Translations under genes and position numbers: made by a program
Assembly (NCBI RefSeq): GCF_004331485.1
Contig: NZ_SJKD01000001.1
Span: 992,001 to 1,056,000, forward strand
DNA from: Kribbella capetownensis
Lineage (GTDB): Bacteria > Actinomycetota > Actinomycetes > Propionibacteriales > Kribbellaceae
Length of the DNA stretch: 64,000 bases
Direction: 5' to 3'
Notes under the pieces: model-generated
What the model saw: the letters and a program-made list of their open reading frames with translations, nothing else
What the model was told of the DNA's origin: nothing
Database searches by the model: none
Part shown: in pieces, positions 30,393-38,985 of the stretch
Layout: every line of letters begins with the position of its first letter
Position numbering within the stretch: position 1 is the stretch's first letter

Positions 30393-30973
30393 CGGCCGAG
30401 CTGATCGTCGCGGACGCGGCCGGCTGGCAGGCCTGGCTCGTCGAGCACCATCGTGAACCCGACGGCGTCTGGCTGGTGCTGGCGAAGAAGAACGTGACCA
30501 CGCCGACGAGCCTCAGCTACGACGAGGCGCTCGAGGAGGCGCTCTGCCATGGCTGGATCGACGGTCAGCGCAAGGGTCGCGACGAGCACACGTTCATCCA
30601 GCGCTACACGCCGCGGCGCTCGCGCAGCATGTGGTCGCAGCGGAACGTCGACCTCGTCGCCCGGATGGAACGCGACGGCCGGATGCTTCCGGCCGGCCGC
30701 GCCGAGGTCGAGCGGGCCAAGGCGGACGGGCGCTGGGACAAGGCGTACGGCGGTTCGAGCGCGCTGGACATCCCCGCTGACCTGGCCGAGGCGTTGGCCG
30801 CGGACCCCCTGGCTCAGGCGATGTTCGAGATCCTCACCAGTGCGAACCGCTTCGCGGTCGTCCATCGGGTCAACGAGGCGAAGCGGGCCGACACCAGGGC
30901 CAAGCGGATCGCGCTGTACGTCGGGCAGTTGGCGCGTGGCGAGACGATCTATCCGCAGAAGCGGACGCTCTGA
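30389..30973 (+). CDS. YdeI/OmpD-associated family protein
   Basis: 194 residues from ATG 30389. The N-terminal block GWQAWLVEHHREPDGVWLVLAKK, EALEEALCHGWIDGQRK and the C-terminal SANRFAVVHRVNEAKRADTR-IALY pattern are the YdeI family, bacteriocin-protection-like proteins (named from E. coli YdeI) with no defined enzymology. Coupled to the WYL regulator by a four-base overlap. Soluble, no signal peptide. Confidence 0.82.
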   Translation: MTAELIVADAAGWQAWLVEHHREPDGVWLVLAKKNVTTPTSLSYDEALEEALCHGWIDGQRKGRDEHTFIQRYTPRRSRSMWSQRNVDLVARMERDGRMLPAGRAEVERAKADGRWDKAYGGSSALDIPADLAEALAADPLAQAMFEILTSANRFAVVHRVNEAKRADTRAKRIALYVGQLARGETIYPQKRTL

Positions 30974-30976
30974 CCG

Positions 30977-31708
30977 TCAGTCGTCGAGCATGTCGAGCGT
31001 CGCGTCCTGGCCGGCGGTCAGCGGGAAGTAGGCCAGGAACGTCACGCCCTGCTCCTGCGCGTCGAAGTGGGAGATGCGGTCGCTCGGCGGCTCGTAGAAC
31101 ACGTCGCCCGGTTGGAGGATGCGCGGGTCGTCGTCGCCGACCTGGTACTTGACCGATCCGGTCTCGATGCTGCCGAACACCGGTCCGTTGTGGACGTGCG
31201 CGCCGGCCACGCCGTTCGGCTCGATCGTGATCCGGCGAACCTCAACCCGGCGTACGGCGAGATCGTCCGGCAACCCCTGGTCGAGGACGACGACCCGGCT
31301 CACGGGTGCCGGCTCTGGCTCGCCGGGCAGCATCCCGACCTCCTCGCCGAACTCCGCGCAGTCGCCCTCGTGGGGGAGGTGCTCGATGGCCAGGTGGGTC
31401 ATCGAGGAGGTCGTCCCGGCACCGTGCCAGTGCCGCTCGCCGGGCTTGATCCGGACGCGATCGCCGGTCCGGATCGCCTCCACGGGCCCACCTTCGCGCT
31501 GCACGAGCCCTACGCCTGCTGTCACCACCAGCACCTGCTCGCCTTCGTGACGATGCCAGCGGGTGCGCGCGCCGGGGGCGAACGTGACGCTGTCGATCTG
31601 CGTCGACGGCGCCGGACCGGGTGGTACGACGCTCTCGATCCAGGCCGGTCCGGTGATCCAGGCGGCGGAGGCGACGGTGCGGGGGAACGGTGGGCGATCG
31701 ATGTCCAT
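30977..31708 (-). CDS. Bicupin protein
   Basis: About 243 residues from ATG 31708 (DIDRPPFPRTVASAAW); ATG 31723 and GTG 31744 are in frame and possible. Two cupin barrels: the first with RWHRHEGEQVLVVTAG and RHWHGAGTTSS metal ligands, the second with GAHVHNGPVFGSIETG. The first barrel resembles AraC-less carboxymuconolactone/quercetinase-type cupins. Likely metal-binding oxygenase or isomerase; no substrate can be assigned. The spacer upstream holds TACCTATTGGTA, a small inverted repeat. Confidence 0.75.
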   Translation of the reverse strand: MDIDRPPFPRTVASAAWITGPAWIESVVPPGPAPSTQIDSVTFAPGARTRWHRHEGEQVLVVTAGVGLVQREGGPVEAIRTGDRVRIKPGERHWHGAGTTSSMTHLAIEHLPHEGDCAEFGEEVGMLPGEPEPAPVSRVVVLDQGLPDDLAVRRVEVRRITIEPNGVAGAHVHNGPVFGSIETGSVKYQVGDDDPRILQPGDVFYEPPSDRISHFDAQEQGVTFLAYFPLTAGQDATLDMLDD

Positions 31709-31776
31709 GCCGGGATCGTACATACCAATAGGTACAGAGCGCACGCGCTTTGTCTGGCCGGCTCCCGAGGGACCTG

Positions 31777-32586
31777 TCAGTACAGGACGGGGTTCAGGGG
31801 TGAGGAGATCGGCTCGCCGGGTTGGTTGCCGGGCATCCAGGTGGCAAGGTCGGCTTCCTGGAAGCTGTTCACCGGCGGCGCGATCTCCATGGCGGCGTCG
31901 ACGTAGATGATCGTCATCACCCGCCGTGGTACATCGGTCGTGTTCGGCGGCGCGTGGTGGAAGGTCCAGCCGAGGTGGTAGCTGACCTCGCCCAGCTCGT
32001 ACGGCTCGGACACCTCAGTGAAGTCCTGGTCGGCCAGCGCCTGCTGCAGGACCTGTTCGGACTCGTCGCTGATGGGCAGGTCCCGGCCGTGCTCGAAGAC
32101 GTGACTGCCGGCGGCGAACGACAGCGGGCCCATCTCCATCGGCGTCTCCTGCAGCGGAACCCACACCGTCACACACCGATCGGTCGTGAACGGCCAGTAG
32201 TACTGATCCGCGTGCCAGGGCGTGACGCCACCACCGGACTCCTTATAGAGCGCCTGGTCGTGGTACAGCCGGACCGACTGCACGCCCAGCAGTTGCGCCG
32301 CGATCCGCGCCAGCCGCGGTGACGAGACGAAGTCCAGCACCTGTTCGCTGTCCTGCCACAGGTTCATCACCTGCAGGAACGCCTTGCCGTAGGTGTCGCG
32401 CTCGTCCAGCGGCAGGTCCTGGGTGTTCAGCTCGATCACCTTGCCGGTGATCTCCGGCTCGTACGCCGCGATGGTCTCGGGGCTGAGTACGTTCTTCAGC
32501 TTGACGAAGCCGTGCTCGGCGAAGTGCGCGATATCGGACCGGCTGAGGGTGTAGTCGGTCACGAGCTCCGGGCGGGTCAGAGTCAT
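31777..32586 (-). CDS. PhyH-type Fe(II)/2-oxoglutarate dioxygenase
   Basis: 269 residues from ATG 32586. Phytanoyl-CoA dioxygenase fold: iron ligands His-x-Asp in TPWHADQYYWPF, distal His in GWTFHHAPPNTT, and the 2-oxoglutarate Arg in PRRVMTIIYVD. Such enzymes hydroxylate small hydrophobic or secondary-metabolite substrates. Same strand as the cupin downstream and peptidase upstream, with 68- and 76-base gaps, so co-transcription is possible but not shown. Confidence 0.88.
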   Translation of the reverse strand: MTLTRPELVTDYTLSRSDIAHFAEHGFVKLKNVLSPETIAAYEPEITGKVIELNTQDLPLDERDTYGKAFLQVMNLWQDSEQVLDFVSSPRLARIAAQLLGVQSVRLYHDQALYKESGGGVTPWHADQYYWPFTTDRCVTVWVPLQETPMEMGPLSFAAGSHVFEHGRDLPISDESEQVLQQALADQDFTEVSEPYELGEVSYHLGWTFHHAPPNTTDVPRRVMTIIYVDAAMEIAPPVNSFQEADLATWMPGNQPGEPISSPLNPVLY

Positions 32587-32662
32587 GCCACCCAAGGGTT
32601 CCGGGGCGAGTAATCGTTGTAAAGATCAGTGATCAAATCTTTGCCCTGTCGTGCCGGTGCGG

Positions 32663-33613
32663 TCAGGACCGGGCGAACCGGTCCAGTGCCGCCAGGATCA
32701 GCTCCCGCACGCCCAGTCCGCCGGCGCCATGGCCGGCCTGTCCGAGCAGGTGCAGCTCGGCGTTCGGCCACGCGTGAGCCATCCGCCAGGGGACGTCCGC
32801 CGGACTGCTGATGTCGAGCCGCCCGTGGATCAGCACCCCGGGAATGCCGGCCAGCTTCCCCGCCTCGCGAACCAGCACGTCCTCCTCCAGCCAGGCAGCG
32901 TGACCCCAGTAGTGGGTGACGAGCCGGGCCAACCGCATCCGGATCACCGGATCGTCGTACCGCGGGTCCGGCTTGTAGTTCGGATGCGTCGCGATATGGG
33001 TGTCCTCCCAGTCGCACCACGCCCGGGCGGCCCGCTCCCGGACCGCAGGATCCGGATCGTGCAGCATGCGGCTGTAGGCGAGGGCGAGGTTTCCGTCCCG
33101 CTGGTCCGCGGGTACGACGTCGCGGAACTTCTCCCACTCCTCGGGGAAGATGCGGCCCATGTCCCGGGTGATCCATTCGATCTCGCGCCGGGTCGTGTTC
33201 GTGACACTGAAGAGCACGATCTCGGACACCACCTCCGGGTGCTGTTCGGCGTACGCGAGCCCGAGCGTCGCGCCCCAGGACGCGCCGAGCAGCAGCCACT
33301 TCTCGATCCCGAGCTGCTGGCGGAGCTGCTCGAGATCCGCGATCAGATGGGCGGTGGTGTTGGTGCTGAGGTCCACGTCCGGCTCGGCAGCGTCCGGCGT
33401 ACTGCGGCCGCAGTTCCGCTGGTCCATCAGGACGACCTTGTACTTGGCCGGGTCGAAGTACCGCCGCCACCAGGCCCCGGCGCCCGAGCCTGGGCCGCCG
33501 TGGATGACGACCGCCGGCTTGCCGTTGGGGCTGCCGCAGACCTCCCAGTAGACGCGATGCCCGTCGCCGACGTCGAGCATGCCCTGGTCGTAGGGCTCCG
33601 TCTCGGGATACAT
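32663..33613 (-). CDS. pip: Proline iminopeptidase
   Basis: 316 residues. Oxyanion motif HGGPGSGAG, nucleophile elbow GASWGATLGLAYAEQHPE, acid in HGRLDISSPADVPW and His in GQAGHGAGG complete the triad; DQRNCGRSTP is the typical S33 family block. It removes N-terminal proline from peptides in the cytosol. Two tandem AACAG-N2-CTGTT sites lie 20-55 bases upstream of the start. Confidence 0.92.
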   Translation of the reverse strand: MYPETEPYDQGMLDVGDGHRVYWEVCGSPNGKPAVVIHGGPGSGAGAWWRRYFDPAKYKVVLMDQRNCGRSTPDAAEPDVDLSTNTTAHLIADLEQLRQQLGIEKWLLLGASWGATLGLAYAEQHPEVVSEIVLFSVTNTTRREIEWITRDMGRIFPEEWEKFRDVVPADQRDGNLALAYSRMLHDPDPAVRERAARAWCDWEDTHIATHPNYKPDPRYDDPVIRMRLARLVTHYWGHAAWLEEDVLVREAGKLAGIPGVLIHGRLDISSPADVPWRMAHAWPNAELHLLGQAGHGAGGLGVRELILAALDRFARS

Positions 33614-33634
33614 GCACGCTCCTCCGGGAGATAT

Positions 33635-33669
33635 AACAGTGCTGTTGCATCAAATATAACAGCACTGTC
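33635..33669. promoter_or_regulatory. Tandem AACAG-N2-CTGT operators upstream of pip
   Basis: AACAGTGCTGTT at 33635-33646 and AACAGCACTGTC at 33658-33669, centres 23 bases apart, in an AT-rich patch (ATATAACAG twice). This looks like a two-site TetR/GntR-type operator controlling pip. No cognate regulator gene is adjacent. Confidence 0.55.
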
Positions 33670-33684
33670 AGATTGTTGGGTTTG

Positions 33685-34076
33685 TCCCACGCGACCGACT
33701 ACGCCCGCTCCTCCGTCGCGTGCTCGCGGCCGCTCCCACCCGCCCACGTTCCCGTGCGGGCTGCGGTCAACCGCAACGTGGCGGGGTCGTGGAGGTGGTT
33801 GCTTGAGGCGACTGCATTGCTCCGGAGACCTGCGAGTGGAGGCAGTCGTCCTCGGGGGCGTCGACCCGACTACGGCAACCTGGCCACGCCCAAGTGCCGC
33901 GCGCCTGTGCGGCTCTCACCCACTGGCCACCTCCGCCTGACACACCGCGGCCACCACCGGGGGTCGAACCGCCGGCGGCAGCCGGCTCAACCGCGGGCGG
34001 CAGCCCGCAAGGAAGCATGGGCGGGTGGGAGCGGCCGCGGAGCACGCGACGAAGGAGCGCAGTCGGCTGCGTGGGA
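33685..34076. repeat. Non-coding island bounded by ~80-bp imperfect inverted repeats
   Basis: Left arm 33685-33764 and right arm 34000-34076 are inverted copies, differing by scattered substitutions and a three-base indel; for example GCTCCTCCGTCGCGTGCTC on the left matches GCTCCTTCGTCGCGTGCTC read from the right. The 235-base spacer carries no convincing gene. The whole 33.6-34.1 kb stretch between pip and the UbiA gene is otherwise empty. It may be a miniature element or a structured RNA. No transposase or flanking target duplication was seen. Confidence 0.7.
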
Positions 34077-34144
34077 TCCGACACAGTCACTCGTAGGCGT
34101 GAGGGGGTTCACTCCTCGGGTGGAGGTGTGGTGGGCCGGGGTGG

Positions 34145-35068
34145 GTGGACAGTGAAGGTGTGACCACGTCGGTGGCAGTTCGGACGGTTGGGCCCAGGGT
34201 TCGGGATGTCATTGCGGTGGGGCGGCCCGCCTTCTGGGCTGTGTCGGTGGTTCCGTACTACGTGGGCATCCTGCTCGCGACGCACCGCCTGGTGCCGCCG
34301 CTCGAGGAGTGGCCTCGGCTGATTGTCGGTGCGGTGGTCATGGGCCCGCTGGTGTGGCTTGCGGTGCTGGCTGTGAACGACGCGTACGACCTGCCCAGCG
34401 ACCGCCTCAACCCACGCAAGGCGAACTCCCCGCTCCTCAACGGACGGATCACCCTGCGGGCGGCCAAGCGCCTCGCGTTCGCAGCTGCGGTCGCGGCCGT
34501 CGGGGTCAGCCTGCATGTCGGCGTGGTGTTCGCGCTCGGGGTCCTGCTGGCAGTGCTCCTCGGGTACGCCTACAGCGTCCCGCCGATCCGTCTGAAGACC
34601 CGCGCCGGTTTCGACGTCGCGGTCAACGCCCTCGCCCTCGGCGCTTTCGGACCGCTCGCCGGCTGGGCCGCGATCAACCCCGATCTCGGCGACTTCCCCT
34701 GGCTGATGGGCCTGCAGGGAACACTCGCCGCAGTCGGCCTCTACCTCCCCACGACTCTCGCCGACCTGGACGCGGACCGAGCCGCCGGCTATCACACGAT
34801 CGCGGTCCGCTTCGGCGGGCGGACGACGTACCTGATCGGGTACGGCGCCTGGATCGCAGCGGCGACGCTCTCGGTGGTGCTGGCCGCGACCGGCACGATC
34901 ATCCCGCGCAGCATGCTCCTGCTGGAGTTGGTGATGGTCCCGGTCCTGGTTGCGGCGTACCCGAAGCTGATCGGTCCGCGGCAGTCGTTCAAGGGGATCA
35001 TCGTGCTCGCGTCGTTGTTCCTGATCCCGTGTGCCACGTTCGCTCTGACCTACACCGGCGTCCTCTGA
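34145..35068 (+). CDS. UbiA-family prenyltransferase
   Basis: About 307 residues; GTG 34145, 34160 and 34172 are alternative starts. Around eight membrane helices with the two Asp-rich prenyl-diphosphate motifs: NDAYDLPSDRLNP (NDxxDxxxD) in loop 2-3 and TLADLDADRAAGYHT in loop 6-7. The enzyme transfers an isoprenoid chain to an acceptor at the membrane. Acceptor (quinone, glycerol phosphate or natural product) is not deducible. Its 3' end overlaps the convergent lyase gene by 19 bases. Confidence 0.87.
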   Translation: MDSEGVTTSVAVRTVGPRVRDVIAVGRPAFWAVSVVPYYVGILLATHRLVPPLEEWPRLIVGAVVMGPLVWLAVLAVNDAYDLPSDRLNPRKANSPLLNGRITLRAAKRLAFAAAVAAVGVSLHVGVVFALGVLLAVLLGYAYSVPPIRLKTRAGFDVAVNALALGAFGPLAGWAAINPDLGDFPWLMGLQGTLAAVGLYLPTTLADLDADRAAGYHTIAVRFGGRTTYLIGYGAWIAAATLSVVLAATGTIIPRSMLLLELVMVPVLVAAYPKLIGPRQSFKGIIVLASLFLIPCATFALTYTGVL

Positions 35069-35919
35069 AAGTGCGCGAGAGTGCCCGTCTCCAGAGCTGT
35101 CCAGACCGAGCCGTCGACGTCGACCGCCAGACCGTGCGGCTCGGAGCCGTCGCCCAGCGGGACCTGGGTGATGAGGTTGCCGTTGGCATCGAGTTGGGCC
35201 AGGGCGGACGCACCCCACAAGGTGATCCAGCAGCCGCCGTCGTCGGTCGCCACGACTGCGTGGGGCTTCGATCCTTCGGGGAGCGGGAACTCCTCGATAG
35301 TCCCGTCCGCCGTGATCCGGCCGGCCTGCCCCCCAATGATTTCAACGAACCACACTGCGTCAGGTCCGGCGCTGATCCCGACCGGTCCTGCGGCCGCCGT
35401 CGGCAGCGGATAGGTGGTGACCGAGCCACCCGTGGTCATCCGGCCGATCGCGTTGCTTTGGTTGAGCGTGAACCACAGCTCGTCGGCGGCCGTGATCATC
35501 GCCGGGAACCCGCCGCTGGTTCCGATCGGATACGTCGTCACGTCGCCGTCGACCGTGATGCGAGCCAACTGATCCGTGTTCATCAACGTGCACCACAACG
35601 CGTCGTCCGGTCCCGCGCACAGGCCGTACGGCGCCCCGATCGCCGCAACCGCCGAAATGTTGCCTGCAGCATCGATCCGGCCGACGTGGTCGTCGCCGTT
35701 GCGGGTGAACCAGACGCCACCGTCGGGTCCTGGCACGATCACACTCGGCCGCGACCCAGGTGCATCGAGATCGAATCTGGCCGGTGCTTGTTCCGAAGAG
35801 CGCGAAAGGCGCGCGACGACACCGGAGTGGACCAGCGTCGTCCACACCGCGCCGTCGACAACGGTGACGCCGTACGGGCCCTCGTTCGGCTCGGCGACGG
35901 TGTACTCAGTGAGTGACAA
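35050..35919 (-). CDS. vgb: Virginiamycin B lyase
   Basis: 289 residues folding as a seven-bladed propeller: repeats of GPDGGVWFTRNGDDHVGRID type occur throughout. Catalytic residues of the characterised Staphylococcus enzyme (His228, Glu268, His270) correspond to His220 (KPHAV), Glu260 and His262 (SEPHGL) with the same 40-residue spacing. The enzyme linearises type B streptogramins by an elimination reaction, not hydrolysis. Its ATG lies inside the end of the ABC-F gene, so the two are translated together. Streptogramin resistance is the probable role; some actinobacterial homologues are untested. Confidence 0.87.
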   Translation of the reverse strand: MSLTEYTVAEPNEGPYGVTVVDGAVWTTLVHSGVVARLSRSSEQAPARFDLDAPGSRPSVIVPGPDGGVWFTRNGDDHVGRIDAAGNISAVAAIGAPYGLCAGPDDALWCTLMNTDQLARITVDGDVTTYPIGTSGGFPAMITAADELWFTLNQSNAIGRMTTGGSVTTYPLPTAAAGPVGISAGPDAVWFVEIIGGQAGRITADGTIEEFPLPEGSKPHAVVATDDGGCWITLWGASALAQLDANGNLITQVPLGDGSEPHGLAVDVDGSVWTALETGTLAHFQRTPV

Positions 35920-37483
35920 GGCAGTTCTCCTTCAGGTCGAGAACGGCTCCGCGCCAGCGGGAGCTGAACCGGCGGTCGTGGCTGACCACGACGAGCGCAC
36001 CGGCGTAGCGATCGAGCGCCGCTTCCAGCTCCTCCACCAGGACGAGCGACAGGTGGTTGGTGGGTTCGTCGAGCAGCAGTACGTCGTACGGCGTGGTCAG
36101 CAGTCGAGCCAATGTCAGCCGTCGGCGCTGACCGGTCGACAGGGCGCCGATCCGGGTCTGCAGTTGGTCTTGGCGGAACAAACCCAGGCCGGCAGCGCCT
36201 GGATGGCGAGCCAGTGCGGACCGGAGGGTGTCGTCGGGCCGTGGCTCGATGACCTCTTGCCGGAGGTAGCCGATCCGGCCGCGGCGTTCGACGTACCCGG
36301 AGTCAGGCTGCAACTCCCCGGCGAGGACATCCAGCAAGGTGGACTTGCCGACGCCGTTCGGACCGGTGATCAGCAAACGGCCGCGGGCCGGGATCTCTGC
36401 CGAGATGGGCAGCAGCCGATCCTCGACCGAGACACCGACCGCGTCCAGGCCGGCGGCCGAACCCGTCGTACGGAGGGACGGAGTGAACCTCAGCGGTTTC
36501 GCCGGCACCGGTGGCGGGTCCTCTTCCAGACGACGTAGGCGTTCCTTCGCGTTGCGGATCTTGCTCCGCTCGGCCTCGTTCACCCGGCCGGTCGCCCGGT
36601 CGTACGCGACCTTGTTGTTGTCCTTGATCGTCCCGTGGTGCGAGACCCGGTCGGCCGTGGTTCGGACAGTCACGCGCATCGCCGCGACGTCGTCCTCCCA
36701 CTGCCGGCGGGTCTGCTCGAGGCGGGCTCGCTCGGCCGTCTTCTCGGTGAGGTAGCCCTGGTAGCCGTTGCCGTACCGGGTGACTCGATGCGTGTCGCCG
36801 TCGACCTCGAACAGCGTCGACGCGACCCGCTCCAGGAACGCGCGGTCGTGCGAGACGACGACCGTCGTACTGCGCCTCGCTCGGAGGTGGCCCTCCAGCC
36901 AAGTGGCGGCCGAGACGTCCAGGTGGTTCGTCGGTTCGTCCAGCAGCAGGATTTCCGGGGAGGAGGCGAGTACTGCGGCCAGGTGCAAGCGCGCTAGTTC
37001 GCCGCCGGACAGTTCCGACAGGCGGCGGTCGTCTGGGATGGTGCTCAGCCCGAGTCCGTGGGTCGCGCGGGCGAATCGCGCATCCGCGTCGTACCCCTCG
37101 CGGAGCTCGAACACGGTCTGGAGCTCGCCGTACTCGTCCAGGAGGTCGATGCGACCCGCGGCGAGAAGGTGCTCCAGTTCGCGCATCCGTGATTCGATCC
37201 GGCGCAGGTCGGCCAGGGCGTGGTCGGCGAGCGCGTTGACGTCGAGGTCGAGCGGCAGCGGGTTGTCCTGGGCCAGGTAGCCGATGCTGCCGGCCGCGGT
37301 GACCATGCCGTCCGTCGGCTGCTCGAGGCCGGCCAGGAGCCGCAGCATCGTCGACTTGCCGGAGCCGTTCTCGCCGATCAGGCCGCTGACCTGGCCCGGT
37401 GGGAACGCGCAGATGACCTGGTCGAGCACCATTCGGTGGTCGTAGGACTTGGTGACATCGTGCAGGGACAGCTGGGTAGACAT
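35906..37483 (-). CDS. ABC-F ribosomal protection protein
   Basis: 525 residues, two ABC domains and no membrane segment. First site: GENGSGKST, LSGGELARLHLA, ILLLDEPTNHLD. Second: GPNGVGKST, LSTGQRRRLTLARLL, VLLLDEPTNHLS. The charged inter-domain linker (about 235-305) is where antibiotic-resistance ABC-F proteins reach the peptidyl-transferase centre. The pattern resembles actinobacterial VarM/TlrC-type proteins. The downstream overlap with vgb suggests streptogramin protection: one gene displaces drug, the other degrades it. Ribosome-binding site CAGGAGAT precedes ATG 37483. Confidence 0.88.
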   Translation of the reverse strand: MSTQLSLHDVTKSYDHRMVLDQVICAFPPGQVSGLIGENGSGKSTMLRLLAGLEQPTDGMVTAAGSIGYLAQDNPLPLDLDVNALADHALADLRRIESRMRELEHLLAAGRIDLLDEYGELQTVFELREGYDADARFARATHGLGLSTIPDDRRLSELSGGELARLHLAAVLASSPEILLLDEPTNHLDVSAATWLEGHLRARRSTTVVVSHDRAFLERVASTLFEVDGDTHRVTRYGNGYQGYLTEKTAERARLEQTRRQWEDDVAAMRVTVRTTADRVSHHGTIKDNNKVAYDRATGRVNEAERSKIRNAKERLRRLEEDPPPVPAKPLRFTPSLRTTGSAAGLDAVGVSVEDRLLPISAEIPARGRLLITGPNGVGKSTLLDVLAGELQPDSGYVERRGRIGYLRQEVIEPRPDDTLRSALARHPGAAGLGLFRQDQLQTRIGALSTGQRRRLTLARLLTTPYDVLLLDEPTNHLSLVLVEELEAALDRYAGALVVVSHDRRFSSRWRGAVLDLKENCLVTH

Positions 37484-37557
37484 CCGGATCTCCTGACGTG
37501 CTCGCGGGTTCGTTGGACTGCGAACGGCGGGTCAGAAGATCACTGGCGTCCTCCACT

Positions 37558-37577
37558 AATGCGACGAATGTTGCATT
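37558..37577. promoter_or_regulatory. AATGC-N10-GCATT site upstream of TetR
   Basis: Arms AATGC (37558-37562) and GCATT (37573-37577) sit 12 bases before the TetR ATG in the spacer divergent from the ABC-F/vgb operon. A plausible operator for the TetR product, but short arms make it tentative. Confidence 0.4.
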
Positions 37578-37588
37578 AAGATGATGCC

Positions 37589-38191
37589 ATGACGGATGCG
37601 GAACGCGCAAGCAGGCCGGGCGGGCGGACGGCGCGGGTGCGGTCGGACGTGCTCGCGGCGGTCGAGATCGAGCTGGCCGAGCACGGGTACGACGGGGTGA
37701 CGATCGATGCGGTCGCGGCGCGGTCCGGCGTACATCGGACGACTGTCTATCGCCGGTGGAAGACCGTCGCGGGTCTGCTCGTCGACCTGCTTCAGGCAGG
37801 CGCGGACGATGCCTGGGCTCCTGCCGACACGGGCTCGCTCGAGGGCGACCTGATCGAGATCAACCGCGAGGTGTTCGCCGCGCTCACCGTCCGCCCGTCC
37901 GTCACTCAAGCGGTGATCGCCGCCTCCTTCCGTACGCCGGAAGCCGCCGAAGCCCTCACCAACTTCTGGACCGACCGCTACACCCGCACGGAAACCGTCG
38001 TACGCCGAGCCATCACCCGAGGCGAGGTCCCCCCATCAACCGACCCCCACCAGATCGTCATGACCGCAACCGCTCCCCTCTACCACCAACTGGTCCTCCT
38101 ACGGCAACCCATGCCCCAACCCATGGCTGTCCACTATGCGCAGGTCGCCGCCGCCTCCGCCGTGCGCGGATTAGGGTCGGGGGACGGGTAA
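37589..38191 (+). CDS. TetR family regulator, probable controller of the ABC-F/vgb pair
   Basis: 200 residues. The N-terminal HTH is clear: AAVEIELAEHGYDGVTIDAVA and SGVHRTTVYRRWKTVAGL. The C-terminal domain ends with TAPLYHQLVLLRQPM, the TetR_C_11-type motif (AAPLYYRLLLTGEPL in relatives). Divergent from the ABC-F gene and followed after 16 bases by an SDR gene with a TTG start. It probably senses the drug or a metabolite and represses both directions. Confidence 0.87.
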   Translation: MTDAERASRPGGRTARVRSDVLAAVEIELAEHGYDGVTIDAVAARSGVHRTTVYRRWKTVAGLLVDLLQAGADDAWAPADTGSLEGDLIEINREVFAALTVRPSVTQAVIAASFRTPEAAEALTNFWTDRYTRTETVVRRAITRGEVPPSTDPHQIVMTATAPLYHQLVLLRQPMPQPMAVHYAQVAAASAVRGLGSGDG

Positions 38192-38207
38192 ATGTGAGGA
38201 GACTGTT

Positions 38208-38975
38208 TTGACTGGACGGTTGGCGAACGAAGTTGTGCTGGTGACCGGGGCTGCTCGCGGGATCGGGCGGGCGGTGGCGGTGAAGGCGGCTGCCGAGGGC
38301 GCGGCCGTGGGGCTGGTCGACGTACTCGCGGATCAGCTGACCGCGACGACCGCCGAACTGCAGGAGTCCGGGGCGAAGGCCGCGGCCGCGGTGGGGGACA
38401 TCACCGACGAAGCCTCCGTGCGCCACGCGGTGGACAAGCTCACGAACGACCTCGGGCAGCCGGTCACCGTGCTGGTGAACAACGCCGGCAAGAACGCGTA
38501 CGCCGATGCGACCAAGATGACCGTGGACGAGTGGGACAGCGTGTTCGACGTGGACCTGAAGGGCGCCTGGCTGATGGCTCGGCAGGTGCTCCCGGCCATG
38601 ATCGCGAACCGGCACGGGTCGATCGTCAACATCGCGTCGATCCACTCGCAGCTGACCACCGCGGGGATGTTCCCGTACGCCGCGGCGAAGTCCGGCCTGG
38701 TCGGGATGACCCGGTCACTCGCGCTGGATGTTGCCGAGCACAACGTCCGGGTGAACGCGGTCAGTCCGGGCTACATCGGCACCGACCTGCTCGAGGAGTT
38801 CTTCGACACGATCCCGGGCGAACGCGAGAAGGCGCTCGGCGTCCACCCGCTCGGCCGGATCGGTACGCCGGAGAACGTCGCCGAGGTGGTCTGCTTCCTC
38901 GCCTCCGAAGCCGCCGCGTTCGTCACCGGCGCCAACTGGGCCGTCGACGGCGGCCTCGGCGTCCGCTACGCCTGA
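38208..38975 (+). CDS. Short-chain dehydrogenase/reductase
   Basis: 255 residues from TTG 38208 behind GAGGAG. Cofactor loop GAARGIGRAVA, NNAG at about 92, catalytic Ser in NIASIHSQL, Tyr-x3-Lys in YAAAKSGLVG, and the PGYIGTDLL loop. A classical SDR of FabG-like size. Follows the TetR gene closely and may be co-transcribed. Substrate not deducible. Confidence 0.9.
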   Translation: MTGRLANEVVLVTGAARGIGRAVAVKAAAEGAAVGLVDVLADQLTATTAELQESGAKAAAAVGDITDEASVRHAVDKLTNDLGQPVTVLVNNAGKNAYADATKMTVDEWDSVFDVDLKGAWLMARQVLPAMIANRHGSIVNIASIHSQLTTAGMFPYAAAKSGLVGMTRSLALDVAEHNVRVNAVSPGYIGTDLLEEFFDTIPGEREKALGVHPLGRIGTPENVAEVVCFLASEAAAFVTGANWAVDGGLGVRYA

Positions 38976-38985
38976 CCGCCGGGTC

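Noticed and set aside
33673..34163. Open frames of 60-160 codons on both strands between pip and the UbiA gene
   Set aside because: They mirror one another through the inverted repeat, are Arg/Pro/Gly-rich, lack ribosome-binding sites and match no family I know.
36303..37610. Leader peptide controlling the ABC-F gene
   Set aside because: The frame upstream of the ABC-F start does not stop before it and simply runs on as an antisense/off-frame shadow; a GTTCG/CGAAC hairpin exists but is weak evidence.
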